This document shows, piece after piece, positions 18,845 through 28,106 of a stretch of DNA of 64,000 nt (position 1 is the first letter of the stretch; each line of letters starts with the position of its first letter). Below the pieces are notes generated by a model. It saw nothing but the letters and a program-made list of their open reading frames with translations. It ran no database searches and was not told where the DNA came from. The DNA lies in NCBI GenBank assembly GCA_013298765.1, contig JAAFJA010000002.1, forward strand, positions 124,001 to 188,000, read 5' to 3'. The stretch is from Betaproteobacteria bacterium (GTDB taxonomy: Bacteria; Pseudomonadota; Gammaproteobacteria; Burkholderiales; Casimicrobiaceae). The position numbers and the translations under genes were made by a program.

Positions 18845-21592
18845 ATGCCTCAACATCGCCTCTCGAAGCTATTCGCGCCGCAATCGATCGCAATCGTGGG
18901 CGCTTCCGAACGCGAAGGCAGCCTTGGGCGAGCATTGTGGGAGCGGGTTCGTGCGAGTTACCCGGAACCTCATCAGCGCTACTCTGGACGTGTTTATGCA
19001 GTCAATCCAAAGCACTCGAAGGTGTTTTCAGAGAGCGCCTACAAAAGAGTCAATGAGTTGCCGGAGCGGGTCGACCTTGCGCTGATTTGCGCACCCGCGC
19101 GCAGCGTTCCACAAATCATTCGTGAGTGCGGAGAAGCGGGCTGCGGATATGCGCTGGTGCTTTCGCACGGGTTCACTGGCAGTCCACAGGCGCAGGCGCT
19201 TGCCGATTCGCTTCGCGTCGCAGCGGCTGAGTCTCGTGTGAGAGTGGTGGGGCCAAACGCGCGCGGCATGTTGCGACCGAGGTTATCGCTCGACGCGTCG
19301 ACGATGACCGGGGTCGAGCAACTGCCGCTGGATGGGTCACTCGGCGTACTTTCGCAATCGGGTGCGTGGCTATCTATCTTGCGTGATTTTGCAACTGGGT
19401 CGGCAATTGGTTTTTCAAGCGTCCTCGCACTGGGCGATGCGCTCGATCTTGATTTCGGCGAGTTGCTCGAATTTTTCGCTTTTGACGCAGCAACGACAGA
19501 CGTGCTGCTGTATGTCGAAGACGTACGTAACGCCCAATCATTCATGTCGGGCGTGCGCCAGCTTTCGCGAGCCAAGCCAGTCGTAGTGCTGAAGAGCGAT
19601 CGAGGTGATTTTGATCGCCAGACTAACCGAACGCATGCCAGCGCATTGCTTCGGCATGATCGTGTGTGCGATGCCGCCATTGCGCGAGCGGGCGCCGTAC
19701 GGGTGGATACGTCCATGCAGATGGTATCGACCGCGCGCTTGCTCTCAGGGCATCGCGCTCGCTCGCTCAATCGAATCGCAATTGTTACCAATGGTCGTGG
19801 ACCCGGCGTTGTTGCGCTTGATGCAGTGCAGAGAAAGGGGTTGCACACATCGACATTATCGGAATCGCTGCGAGCGAAATTGCTTGAGCGCTTACCTGAA
19901 TACGCAACCGTCTCTAATCCGATTGATCTTGCTGGCGATGCCAGCGCGCAGCGCTACCGGGACACGCTGCAAGCGCTCTACGATGATTCGTCGATTGACG
20001 TTTGCGTTGTCTTGTTTTCGCCGCAAGCACTACTCACGTCAGACGGCTTGGTTGACGTGCTTCTTGATCTGCAGGCGAGTCACCCACAATGGAAGCAGAA
20101 AACCACGCTCGCTGTCTTGGGGGGGGGGCTTAGCGTTCTCCGCGCTCGGCAACGACTCGACGCGGCCCGCATCCCGCAGTTTCTGAGTCCTGAGAATGCG
20201 ATTGATGCCGTTGGATTTCTCGATACGTTTGCGCGCAATCAATCCTTGCTGCGGCAAATTCCCGAACAAAGCGTCGATGGATTTAGCCCGAACATTGAGG
20301 TCGCGCGCGAAGTGTTCGACCATGTCTGGGGCGAAGGGCGCACGCAGCTCTTTGCTCACGAAGCCTTTCGACTATTGAGCGCATTCGGCATCTCGATCGC
20401 CGAGACGCATCTCGCGCAAACGCCCGCTGAGTGCGTTGCTGCGGCGGAAGAGCTAGGCTTTCCTGTGGTTCTCAAAATTGTTTCGCCAGATATCAGCAGT
20501 AAGTCTGGTGTGGGTGGCGTGCGTTTGAATTTGCGTGATGCAAAGTCAGTGCGTGCAGCCGCAAAGTCCATTTTTCTTGAGGTAAAAATCCGCGCGCCGG
20601 ATGCGAAAGTGATCGGACTTGAGGTACAGCCCTATTTGCAGCATCGAGCGCAACGAGAGCTCTACGTCGGGCTTGCTTGCGATCCCACATTTGGTACGAC
20701 GCTCGCATTCGGTAGCGGCGGGTTGAGCGTGCAGCAGGTGGATGACATCGCCTTCGAGTTACCGCCCGTGAATGATTTGCTGGTGACCAACCTCATCGAG
20801 CGTACGCGGGTGTCGCGTTTGCTCAACGCCTACAGTAACGTGCCCGCGATTGATCGTGCTGCACTCTCCACGCTGCTCCTGCGCTTTTCGTCGCTCGCTT
20901 GCGCCTGCCCCGAGATTCTTGCGTGTGATTTGAATCCAGTGGTCGCGCATGAAGGCGGCGTATTAGCGGTGGATGCTCGTATCGTATTGCGCTCGCGGTC
21001 CGACGCGGAGGCTATTCGGGCACGCGGGCGGTATGCGCATCTTGCGGTGTATCCCTATCCGCGCGAGCTCGAAGAGCGAGTGAGTTTGAAAGATGGCGAC
21101 ACCATGCTTATTCGCCCGATTCAGCCCGAAGACGCTGATCGCGAGCGACGCTTCGTGAGCCGACTTTCACCCGAGACGCTCTATCTGCGCTTCATGATGC
21201 CGATCAAGGAGCTCTCGCAAGCCATGATTGAGCGCTTCACGCAGATTGACTATGGCCGTGAGCTTGCACTCGTTGGTGTGTCCGGCGAGGAGCTTCGTGG
21301 GTGCGGTGAAGACAGCGAGATTCGAGGTGTCGCACGCATCACGCCAACAACGCATCCTGAGCGCTGCGAATTCGCAATCGTTGTCGAAGAATCGATGCAA
21401 GGTAGTGGACTGGCGCGAGCCCTCATGCATCGTTTGATTGAAGCCGCGCGCCAACGCGGCTATCGCGAGATGGAAGGCGTTGTGCTCCGCGAGAATCCGC
21501 GGATGCTCAAGTTTTGCGAGTCGCTCGGATTCACCGTTAAGCCGAGCCCCGACGATCCTGCGGAGCGGGTGGCGATCAAATCACTTAGCTGA
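18845..21592 (+). CDS. Acyl-CoA synthetase (NDP-forming)/GNAT acetyltransferase fusion
   Basis: 915 aa with the Pat/PatZ architecture: CoA-binding Rossmann domain (residues about 1-140, IAIVGASEREGSLGRAL), succinyl-CoA-ligase-like domains (150-450), ATP-grasp (490-710, GFPVVLKIVSPDISSKSGVG) and a C-terminal GNAT domain (about 740-910, ending VLRENPRMLKFCESLGF). Such proteins acetylate lysines, for example of acetyl-CoA synthetase. Unlike E. coli PatZ, a His is kept at the usual phosphohistidine position (THASALL, His264), so synthetase activity cannot be excluded. The gene contains a run of ten G at 20119-20128 inside VLGGGLSVL. Confidence 0.88.
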   Translation: MPQHRLSKLFAPQSIAIVGASEREGSLGRALWERVRASYPEPHQRYSGRVYAVNPKHSKVFSESAYKRVNELPERVDLALICAPARSVPQIIRECGEAGCGYALVLSHGFTGSPQAQALADSLRVAAAESRVRVVGPNARGMLRPRLSLDASTMTGVEQLPLDGSLGVLSQSGAWLSILRDFATGSAIGFSSVLALGDALDLDFGELLEFFAFDAATTDVLLYVEDVRNAQSFMSGVRQLSRAKPVVVLKSDRGDFDRQTNRTHASALLRHDRVCDAAIARAGAVRVDTSMQMVSTARLLSGHRARSLNRIAIVTNGRGPGVVALDAVQRKGLHTSTLSESLRAKLLERLPEYATVSNPIDLAGDASAQRYRDTLQALYDDSSIDVCVVLFSPQALLTSDGLVDVLLDLQASHPQWKQKTTLAVLGGGLSVLRARQRLDAARIPQFLSPENAIDAVGFLDTFARNQSLLRQIPEQSVDGFSPNIEVAREVFDHVWGEGRTQLFAHEAFRLLSAFGISIAETHLAQTPAECVAAAEELGFPVVLKIVSPDISSKSGVGGVRLNLRDAKSVRAAAKSIFLEVKIRAPDAKVIGLEVQPYLQHRAQRELYVGLACDPTFGTTLAFGSGGLSVQQVDDIAFELPPVNDLLVTNLIERTRVSRLLNAYSNVPAIDRAALSTLLLRFSSLACACPEILACDLNPVVAHEGGVLAVDARIVLRSRSDAEAIRARGRYAHLAVYPYPRELEERVSLKDGDTMLIRPIQPEDADRERRFVSRLSPETLYLRFMMPIKELSQAMIERFTQIDYGRELALVGVSGEELRGCGEDSEIRGVARITPTTHPERCEFAIVVEESMQGSGLARALMHRLIEAARQRGYREMEGVVLRENPRMLKFCESLGFTVKPSPDDPAERVAIKSLS
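20119..20128 (+). repeat. G10 homopolymer inside a coding sequence
   Basis: Ten consecutive G encode Leu-Gly-Gly-Gly in the middle of the acyl-CoA synthetase/GNAT gene. The frame is open at this length; a one-base slip would truncate the protein before its ATP-grasp and GNAT domains. Confidence 0.9.
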
Positions 21593-21666
21593 ACGGTCAC
21601 TCTCAACGGTTGCGGTTCAATCGAATGACTGCGCTTTGTCTCAAAAAAATCGGATGACTGCCGAGC

Positions 21667-23820
21667 CTAACGAGTAGCGCTTCCGCGCAATGTACGCGCA
21701 CTCGGAAGTGCTCGCACGAGCGCGCGAAGCGCACTCGCGGCTCGCGCGCCTCCTTTTTCGTCCTGTTGTACGACGCGTGCGAAGCGATTACTCTCATAGT
21801 CGCTAATGAACTTCTGGAACTGCTGAGCATGCTGGGGCCAGCGAATGCTCGCCCGCAACAGCGCCTGCTTTACTGTTTCATGGGGTGCAACAGGTAACCC
21901 GGCCTTCACGAGCCGTTTGCGCAACACGTGCCATGCTTGAACGTTGCCGTCTAAGGCGCGCTCTTGGCTACGACGAGCGAGCCACCAACCGAGCGCAACC
22001 ACTGCGCCGCTCAGGCTTACGGCAATCAGCATCCAGCCAATCGCTGCGATCGGGTTCATGTTGCCTAGCCCCAAATCTCGCATGAGTTCACGCTGGCGAT
22101 CACGGTCAAACCCGATCACCCATTTGGTGTAGCTGAACGTTAAGTTTTCCCAGGCAGCGACGAGCCTATCCGTTTCGAACCAGCGCTTCGCATTTACAAG
22201 GAGCGCCTCGGTTTCGGGCAGTGCTGCAGAAATGCCAAGCTCGACGCGATTGGGGGCGACCGCTGCCGTGGGGTCCACGCGCGTCCACATGCCGTCAACT
22301 TGTACTTCAATCCATGCGTGGGCATCGCTTTGGCGAACGATCATGTAGCCGTTTGGATTCCATTCGCCGCCTTGGTAGCCTGTAACGACGCGCGCGGGGA
22401 TGCCGCTCGCGCGTAGAACGAAGACGCTTGCCCCCGCAAAGTGCTCACAGAAGCCGCGCCGACCCTCGAATAAGAATTTGTCGATCGCGCGCGCGCGGTC
22501 CTGGTTGTAGAGCGGCGGGTTTAGCGTGTAGAAAAACTGTTCTTGGTTGAAAAACGCCAGCAGCGCCTGAACGCGAGCACGCGGTTCCGGAAACTGCTCG
22601 CGTAACGCGCGAGCAAATTCACGGGTTCGTGGGTTGATCCCAGTCTGCGCTGTGTTGGTCTCACTTTCTTGTCTCTGTGAGGCGCGCGCGGGATAGGACG
22701 CGCGAGGCAGCGATTGAACGCGGTAGGCCGTCGCACCATTTGGGATGCGGCGAAGCCCAATCTGTTGGGCGCTGCTCAGGAACACCGAGTTTTCGATGGC
22801 CGGTCCGGTTGGAAACGCTAGCGGTAGATCTAGCGTCGGTAGCCATCGCGTGTCCGCGCGTTCGAGCGTGACTTGATAAACCAGAGAGTCTCGTTGAATC
22901 TCTTCTGGTGTGAACGTGATGAATTCACCGCGCTCACCAACTTCGCCTGTGGTCCAGCGCGTGCCATCAAACTGTCGAAGGACAGGGCCACGCCAATAAA
23001 GATCGCTTCGCGCCGGACGGCGCGTGCCTTCGAACTCGACGCGAAACGCAATCTCGCGTGATTGAATGAGCTGAGCGATTTCGCCGGGCTGCATTTCCTC
23101 GGAAAGGCCCGTGCGCGCGGTGGATGTATCTCGCATGCCCCAGAGCGGCGCGGCGGCGCGTGGGAATAAAACAAAGAGCATCGCTGCGAGGGGAATGCCC
23201 ATCAGCGTATGAATGCTTGATTGCTTTATGTGGCCCCAGAGCGATGCGCCGTCGCGTTCGTCGCTTGGCGCATCGAAGAGGCGGAGCGCGGTAATGTAGG
23301 CAACGACGATAAAGGGCAAGGTGAGCGCGGCTCCCAACCCCAAGTTCTCGAAAAAGCTTGCGACGTAGAGCACGAGCCCGAGTCCCCACACCCACATATA
23401 GTCGCGCGAACTTCTTGCTTCGACGAGTTTGAGCGGGCCGAAGAGAAAGAGCAGCGCGATCCCGGAATCGCGTCCGATCCATTTACCGTAACTTAAAAAA
23501 ACCAAGACGCCGGCGCCGAGCGTTAGCAGCAACAGCGTTACGCGCCAGACGAAACGCGTTGGCGCTTCGCTCACGATCAGCGCGAGTAAGCTTGCCGCGA
23601 AGCCTGCTGCGAGGATCGTGCTGTTGAGCGCAGTGACATGAGTGAGCTGCGAAAGTACTAGCGCGAGCCAAAGAAATCGACGGGCACGCAGGTCAGGGTC
23701 GCGGTTACCGTCTTTGTTGAAAGCCGTGAGGCGGCGTTGCCCAGCGCTTTCAAAACCGAAGAAGCGGATGGCCCGATCGCGCAAGGAGAGTGAATCGAAT
23801 AGATCGTTACGCGCGGACAC
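21667..23820 (-). CDS. TgpA-like transmembrane transglutaminase (DUF3488 + transglutaminase core)
   Basis: 717 aa from the GTG at 23820; the frame reads further upstream but only inside the DUF58 gene. The N-terminal third has about six hydrophobic helices, the middle is a periplasmic domain, and the transglutaminase-like core carries the Cys-His-Asp triad in GRRGFCEHFAGASVFVLRAS, QSDAHAWIEV and TRVDPTAAV. A further TM helix (MLIAVSLSGAVVALGWWLA) precedes a cytoplasmic DUF4129-like tail. It is the last gene of a MoxR-DUF58-transglutaminase operon and overlaps DUF58 by 14 bases. In Pseudomonas TgpA is essential; its substrate is unknown. Confidence 0.88.
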   Translation of the reverse strand: MSARNDLFDSLSLRDRAIRFFGFESAGQRRLTAFNKDGNRDPDLRARRFLWLALVLSQLTHVTALNSTILAAGFAASLLALIVSEAPTRFVWRVTLLLLTLGAGVLVFLSYGKWIGRDSGIALLFLFGPLKLVEARSSRDYMWVWGLGLVLYVASFFENLGLGAALTLPFIVVAYITALRLFDAPSDERDGASLWGHIKQSSIHTLMGIPLAAMLFVLFPRAAAPLWGMRDTSTARTGLSEEMQPGEIAQLIQSREIAFRVEFEGTRRPARSDLYWRGPVLRQFDGTRWTTGEVGERGEFITFTPEEIQRDSLVYQVTLERADTRWLPTLDLPLAFPTGPAIENSVFLSSAQQIGLRRIPNGATAYRVQSLPRASYPARASQRQESETNTAQTGINPRTREFARALREQFPEPRARVQALLAFFNQEQFFYTLNPPLYNQDRARAIDKFLFEGRRGFCEHFAGASVFVLRASGIPARVVTGYQGGEWNPNGYMIVRQSDAHAWIEVQVDGMWTRVDPTAAVAPNRVELGISAALPETEALLVNAKRWFETDRLVAAWENLTFSYTKWVIGFDRDRQRELMRDLGLGNMNPIAAIGWMLIAVSLSGAVVALGWWLARRSQERALDGNVQAWHVLRKRLVKAGLPVAPHETVKQALLRASIRWPQHAQQFQKFISDYESNRFARVVQQDEKGGARAASALRALVRALPSARTLRGSATR

Positions 23821-24892
23821 CGGCCACCTCGGTAAGCGGTTTAGGATAAGTTGCGAGCATCGCGAGCGCCTCCATGTGGTGAGGCGCACTGTCTGCAAGC
23901 GGCAGTGCGCCCGTGGGCATTGAGAGCGAGAAGGCAACGTTTTCGTTCCGCGAGCGATCGATCCATGCGGCCATACGTGAGAGCCGGGCTTCGGTGTCGG
24001 TGAGGCTGATCGCGTCCCAGCGCAGGTCGACTTCGCCCCGCTGACCAGCTTCGCCGGTGCGGGTGTACCACTCGCCAGATTTAGCCACCTGTTTCCACGC
24101 AACGCGCTTCAACGAGTCTCCGGGGACGTATTCGCGCAAGCTATCGGGATCATGTGCAACATCGGCTTTTGCTGCTGTTTTTGCATCGTCGCCGAGCGCA
24201 TGCGGCAATTCGGGGTAGGGCATTTCGGGGGCAGGCTCAACGAGTCCAACCCATTCGAAATGCACGTAGCTCCAGGCTCGGATGATGCCGTACGGTGCGC
24301 GCGACTCGATCTGGATCCGACCGAGTGGGATAACGCCGCGTCGTGCGGCTTTCACCTCGATGCTGTAGACGGCTTGCTGATCGGCCTGCAGACGTAGTCT
24401 TAGCGCACGCTTCAGCAATTCGCGAATTGCTCTGCCGTTGAGCTTGTCGAGTTTGCCGTGCGGGGCTGACGACTCAGCGTTTGTGCGCGTAAGGGCGATG
24501 CCTTCCCGCATCCGTTCGGGTGACGAAATCGCGAGCGAGAAGCTAAGCGTCTCCCCAACAATTGCGCGCGGTGATTGGCCCGCGCGGATGCGAAGCCCAC
24601 GCAGGTTGCGGTAGGTCGCGTGCAAGGCGACTTGCAACAGGCCGCCGAGAAGAAATGAAACGACATACGCGAGCGAGAGCTGGTAGTTCACACCGACGAG
24701 GAGAAGGATGATCGCGATTGCGATGACGCCGAGACCGCGCAGCGTGGGCAGCACGTAGATTCGGTTTTGGACAAGCTCAACCTCATCCGCGGAAATGGCA
24801 CGGTGCGCGAACGCCGAACTCCACTTATCGCGCTGTCGACCAACCCACGATTTATTTGGGGCTACCGGCGAATTTATGACGTTTTCGGTCAT
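23807..24892 (-). CDS. DUF58 domain protein
   Basis: 361 aa. Two hydrophobic helices near residues 50-90 (LGVIAIAIILLLVGV and LAYVVSFLLGGLLQVAL), then a beta-rich part and the DUF58 block EYVPGDSLKRVAWKQVAKSG, a variant of the usual R-Y-x-x-G-D-x-x-R-x-I-x-W motif. DUF58 proteins resemble von Willebrand A folds and occur next to MoxR ATPases. It starts with ATG 11 bases after the moxR stop and overlaps the transglutaminase start. Confidence 0.87.
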   Translation of the reverse strand: MTENVINSPVAPNKSWVGRQRDKWSSAFAHRAISADEVELVQNRIYVLPTLRGLGVIAIAIILLLVGVNYQLSLAYVVSFLLGGLLQVALHATYRNLRGLRIRAGQSPRAIVGETLSFSLAISSPERMREGIALTRTNAESSAPHGKLDKLNGRAIRELLKRALRLRLQADQQAVYSIEVKAARRGVIPLGRIQIESRAPYGIIRAWSYVHFEWVGLVEPAPEMPYPELPHALGDDAKTAAKADVAHDPDSLREYVPGDSLKRVAWKQVAKSGEWYTRTGEAGQRGEVDLRWDAISLTDTEARLSRMAAWIDRSRNENVAFSLSMPTGALPLADSAPHHMEALAMLATYPKPLTEVAGVRA

Positions 24893-24903
24893 GTAACTAA
24901 CCG

Positions 24904-25839
24904 CTAGGGTGCCCCAACGCTTACAAGAATTGCTTGTGCGAGTTGCCCTGCCTTCTGCAAACTGTCATGACTTGCGCCTAAACGGTGGCTCACCACTGCG
25001 GCCCATACGGCTTGAATATCGTCTGGCAAAACATGATCGCGACCCGATTGCAGCGCGAACGCCCGCGCGGCACGCAATAGCGCGAGGCCGGCGCGTGGAG
25101 ACAGCGGGCGTGTTGATCCGGTACGGCTTGCGGCGAGGAGCTGCTGCGCGTAGATAAGAATTGGCTCGGCAATGTGAATTTTCTCGATCGCTTGTTGCAG
25201 TTTGCTGAGGGCGTCGCCGGTGAGTACCGGTTTCGCGTTGATCGCCTCGTTTCTGCGGTCGCCGCTTCGCAACAAATCCAGTTCCGCTTTTGCGCTGGGA
25301 AACCCGATCGTCAGCCGCATCATGAAGCGATCCATCTGCGATTCGGGCAGAGGCGACACGCCCACTTGGTCCATCGGATTCTGCGTCGCAATCACGAAGA
25401 AGGGTGAGGGCAAGGGTCGGCTCACGCCGTCAACGCTGACTTGCCGCTCTTCCATCGCTTCCAGCAGTGCGCTTTGGGTCTTCGAGGGCGCGCGATTGAG
25501 CTCATCGGCCAGCAACACCTGCGAAAAAATGGGACCCGGTGTGAAGCGCATGGATTGCGCCGTCGCATCCCAGATCGATAAGCCAAGCAGGTCGGAAGGC
25601 AACAAGTCGTTGGTGCACGGTACCTTTGTGTATTGCAGGCCAAACGTCTTCGCCAGCGCGACTGCTAACGTAGATTTTCCAAGGCCAGGCGCGTCTTCAA
25701 TCAGCAGATGCCCTTGCGCGAGAAGGCAGGTGATGGCGAGGCGGGTAACCTCAGATTTGCCCAGTACAATCGAATCGAGTTGGCGATGAATGTCAGCGAG
25801 CAATTGGGTCGCGACGGAAAGAGGCGGAGATGCAGTCAC
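24904..25839 (-). CDS. MoxR-family AAA+ ATPase
   Basis: 311 aa. Walker A is in LLIEDAPGLGKSTLAVALAK, Walker B in ILLADELNRAPSKTQSALLE (here VLLADELNRAPSKTQ), sensor 1 in FFVIATQNPMDQVGVSPLPE, and the lid domain has SPRAGLALLRAARAFAL. MoxR ATPases act as chaperones that mature neighbouring VWA/DUF58 proteins. The start is GTG at 25839, which overlaps by 10 bases the start of the divergent Rieske gene, so one of the two starts may be misplaced. Confidence 0.9.
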   Translation of the reverse strand: MTASPPLSVATQLLADIHRQLDSIVLGKSEVTRLAITCLLAQGHLLIEDAPGLGKSTLAVALAKTFGLQYTKVPCTNDLLPSDLLGLSIWDATAQSMRFTPGPIFSQVLLADELNRAPSKTQSALLEAMEERQVSVDGVSRPLPSPFFVIATQNPMDQVGVSPLPESQMDRFMMRLTIGFPSAKAELDLLRSGDRRNEAINAKPVLTGDALSKLQQAIEKIHIAEPILIYAQQLLAASRTGSTRPLSPRAGLALLRAARAFALQSGRDHVLPDDIQAVWAAVVSHRLGASHDSLQKAGQLAQAILVSVGAP

Positions 25840-26567
25840 AAAACGCTTTCGAAAATTTCAGCGCGGGGGAATCAAACGACGACGCCTGCCATGAGCGTCG
25901 GGAATTCATGATCGCGTGCTCGTCCTCCCTGTTGGCATCGATTGCGGTGTCGCCTGTGTTGGCAAACGCAGCATCCGCATCAAGCCAGACGAAACAGCCT
26001 TCGACCGTTAAGCGCTATCAAAACGTGATCTTATCGGATGCGCACGGGCTCGCCTTTAGGGCTTCCACGATTAAGCCACGCATCAATTACTTGTTTCATT
26101 ATCCGTTCGCTTCCACGCCGTGTTTGCTGATCGACTTGGATCGGGATGTTGGCGGGGTCGGCAAAAAGCGATCAATCGTGGCTTTTTCTGCCATTTGTTC
26201 TCACAAATTGGCCTACCCAGCGAAGGAAGTCAGTTTCATTCGGTTTCAAGCGCATGCCTCGGCGAAGGGCGCGGCTGATCGCATTCACTGCTGCGCCGAT
26301 CACTCTGTGTATGACCCGGCCGCGCAAGCCAAAGTGTTGTCCGGGCCGGCGCCTGTCGCCCTTGCGGCAATCGCGCTGGACTACGATGCGAAAGCCGATT
26401 CGTTACGAGCTTTGGGCACTGCGGGCGTCGAGCAGTTTGATGCGTTTTTCGCGAAATATGATTTCAAACTTTCGCTCGAGTACGGTGCTCGGGTTCGAGA
26501 CGTGGTGAACAAAACCGCGCGCCTTCAAGAGCTTACACAGTATTGCCGTAACGTGGCACAGTGCTGA
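25830..26567 (+). CDS. Exported Rieske-type [2Fe-2S] protein
   Basis: 245 aa. A twin-arginine-like leader (ERREFMIACSSSLLASIAVS, ending near VLANA) suggests export of the folded cofactor protein. The Rieske ligands are CSH (Cys123, His125) and CADH (Cys155, His158), separated by about 30 residues, longer than usual because of an insertion. The fold resembles small subunits of arsenite-oxidase-like or electron-transfer Rieske proteins; no oxidase subunit is adjacent, so the partner is unknown. GGAG abuts the ATG. The stop overlaps the aat start by 7 bases. Confidence 0.72.
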   Translation: MQSQNAFENFSAGESNDDACHERREFMIACSSSLLASIAVSPVLANAASASSQTKQPSTVKRYQNVILSDAHGLAFRASTIKPRINYLFHYPFASTPCLLIDLDRDVGGVGKKRSIVAFSAICSHKLAYPAKEVSFIRFQAHASAKGAADRIHCCADHSVYDPAAQAKVLSGPAPVALAAIALDYDAKADSLRALGTAGVEQFDAFFAKYDFKLSLEYGARVRDVVNKTARLQELTQYCRNVAQC

Positions 26568-27343
26568 CCTGGCTTAATCGCGGAGATCCCTTTCCAGCGC
26601 TTGACCTCGCGCTGGATGAGCCCAACGGGCTTCTTTGTGCGGGGCTGGAATTGAGTGCTTCGCGCGTGCTCGCGGCCTATGAAAGAGGCATTTTTCCTTG
26701 GTACAGTGACGGGCAACCCGTGCTGTGGTGGAGCCCCGATCCGCGCATGGTGTTGCTTCCAAACAACTTCAAGCTCCATCGCAGCCTGAGGAAAGTGCTT
26801 CGCAACGCGGCCTACGAGCTGCGCGTAGATACGAGTTTCGAAGCCGTGATGCGCGCCTGCGCTGAGCCGCGACCTGAACAAGACGGCACTTGGATTAGCG
26901 AGGACATCATTGCCGCTTATTGCGAAATTCATCGAGCGGGCTACGCGCATTCAGTTGAGACCTGGGTTGGCGGCGAACTGGTGGGTGGGCTCTATGGCAT
27001 TGCAATGGGTCGCGTCTTTTTTGGTGAGAGCATGTTCATGCGCCAAACCGATGCATCAAAGATCGCGTTCGCGCACCTTGTTGCGCAACTCACTCGCTGG
27101 GGTTTTGAGTTAATTGACTGCCAACAGGAAACGCGGCACTTGGCGAGCTTCGGCGCGTCGCCTATTTCGCGCGCAGATTTTGCAGAACGCCTCGGACGGT
27201 TGGTACACTCAGACGCATTGGTTTCGCGAACAGGCACGTGGAAGTTTGACGATGACTTGCGAGTGGATTTTGTGCATTCAGGGGCACGACCCGAATCTGT
27301 GGCTTCATCCTCTAGCGACGAGATCGCTAAGGCGGGCGCATGA
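26561..27343 (+). CDS. aat: Leucyl/phenylalanyl-tRNA-protein transferase
   Basis: 260 aa; adds Leu or Phe to proteins with N-terminal Arg or Lys, marking them for ClpS-ClpAP. [40 protein letters not shown] and [20 protein letters not shown] are Aat signatures. GTG start overlapping the Rieske stop. It is coupled by ATGA to bpt, pairing the two bacterial N-end-rule transferases in one operon. Confidence 0.96.
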   Translation: MLTWLNRGDPFPALDLALDEPNGLLCAGLELSASRVLAAYERGIFPWYSDGQPVLWWSPDPRMVLLPNNFKLHRSLRKVLRNAAYELRVDTSFEAVMRACAEPRPEQDGTWISEDIIAAYCEIHRAGYAHSVETWVGGELVGGLYGIAMGRVFFGESMFMRQTDASKIAFAHLVAQLTRWGFELIDCQQETRHLASFGASPISRADFAERLGRLVHSDALVSRTGTWKFDDDLRVDFVHSGARPESVASSSSDEIAKAGA

Positions 27344-28098
27344 GTAGCCCGCGAGAACTCGCCCGGGTGCCGTGGCAGGCCCTGCAGTTTTATTCCACCG
27401 CGCCGTACCCTTGTAGCTATCTGCCTGATCGGGTGGCGCGATCTCAGGTGGCCACGCCGAGTCATCTGATCGATTCACAGGTGTATAGCGAGCTTTTGCG
27501 CGTGGGATTTCGCCGCAGCGGAACATTTGTGTATCGCCCGCATTGTGATGGCTGTAACGCGTGCACGCCCCTACGCGTGCCGGTACAGGCCTTCAAGCCT
27601 ACCCGCAGCCAGAAGCGCGCATGGCAGCGTCACAGGGATGCGCTCAGCGTGCGCTTCGTTTCCCTAGAATACCGCGCAGAACATTATGAGCTCTACCTGC
27701 GCTATCAGCGCTTACGCCACCAAGGCGGTGGTATGGATCGAGACAGTCGCGAGCAGTATCAACATTTCTTGCTGCAAAGCCATGTCGACACGTTGCTCGC
27801 TGAATTCCGCGACGATCGCGGTCGGCTCGTGATGGTGAGTTTGATTGACGTATTGAGCGATGGCCTCTCAGCGGTTTACACGTTCTACGAACCGTCGATC
27901 AAAGGCAGCCCTGGCACGTTTGGGGTGATGTGGCAAATCGAGCTTGCTCGCGCTCATAACTTGCCCTATCTCTACTTGGGTTACTGGATTTCCGAGAGCA
28001 GCAAAATGTCCTACAAGGCAGAATTCGCGCCTTTCGAGAAACTCACCAAGCAAGGCTGGCTTCGCTCCGACGTCACGTCGCCGTCAACAGAGCCGTAG
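27340..28098 (+). CDS. bpt: Bpt: aspartate/glutamate leucyltransferase
   Basis: 252 aa ATE1-like transferase that adds Leu to N-terminal Asp or Glu. The N-terminal cysteine cluster is in [18 protein letters not shown]; the C-terminal GNAT-like half includes [20 protein letters not shown] and [20 protein letters not shown]. The start overlaps aat by ATGA. It converges with the FAD oxidoreductase gene 8 bases later. Confidence 0.95.
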   Translation: MSSPRELARVPWQALQFYSTAPYPCSYLPDRVARSQVATPSHLIDSQVYSELLRVGFRRSGTFVYRPHCDGCNACTPLRVPVQAFKPTRSQKRAWQRHRDALSVRFVSLEYRAEHYELYLRYQRLRHQGGGMDRDSREQYQHFLLQSHVDTLLAEFRDDRGRLVMVSLIDVLSDGLSAVYTFYEPSIKGSPGTFGVMWQIELARAHNLPYLYLGYWISESSKMSYKAEFAPFEKLTKQGWLRSDVTSPSTEP

Positions 28099-28106
28099 CC
28101 CGCGAG

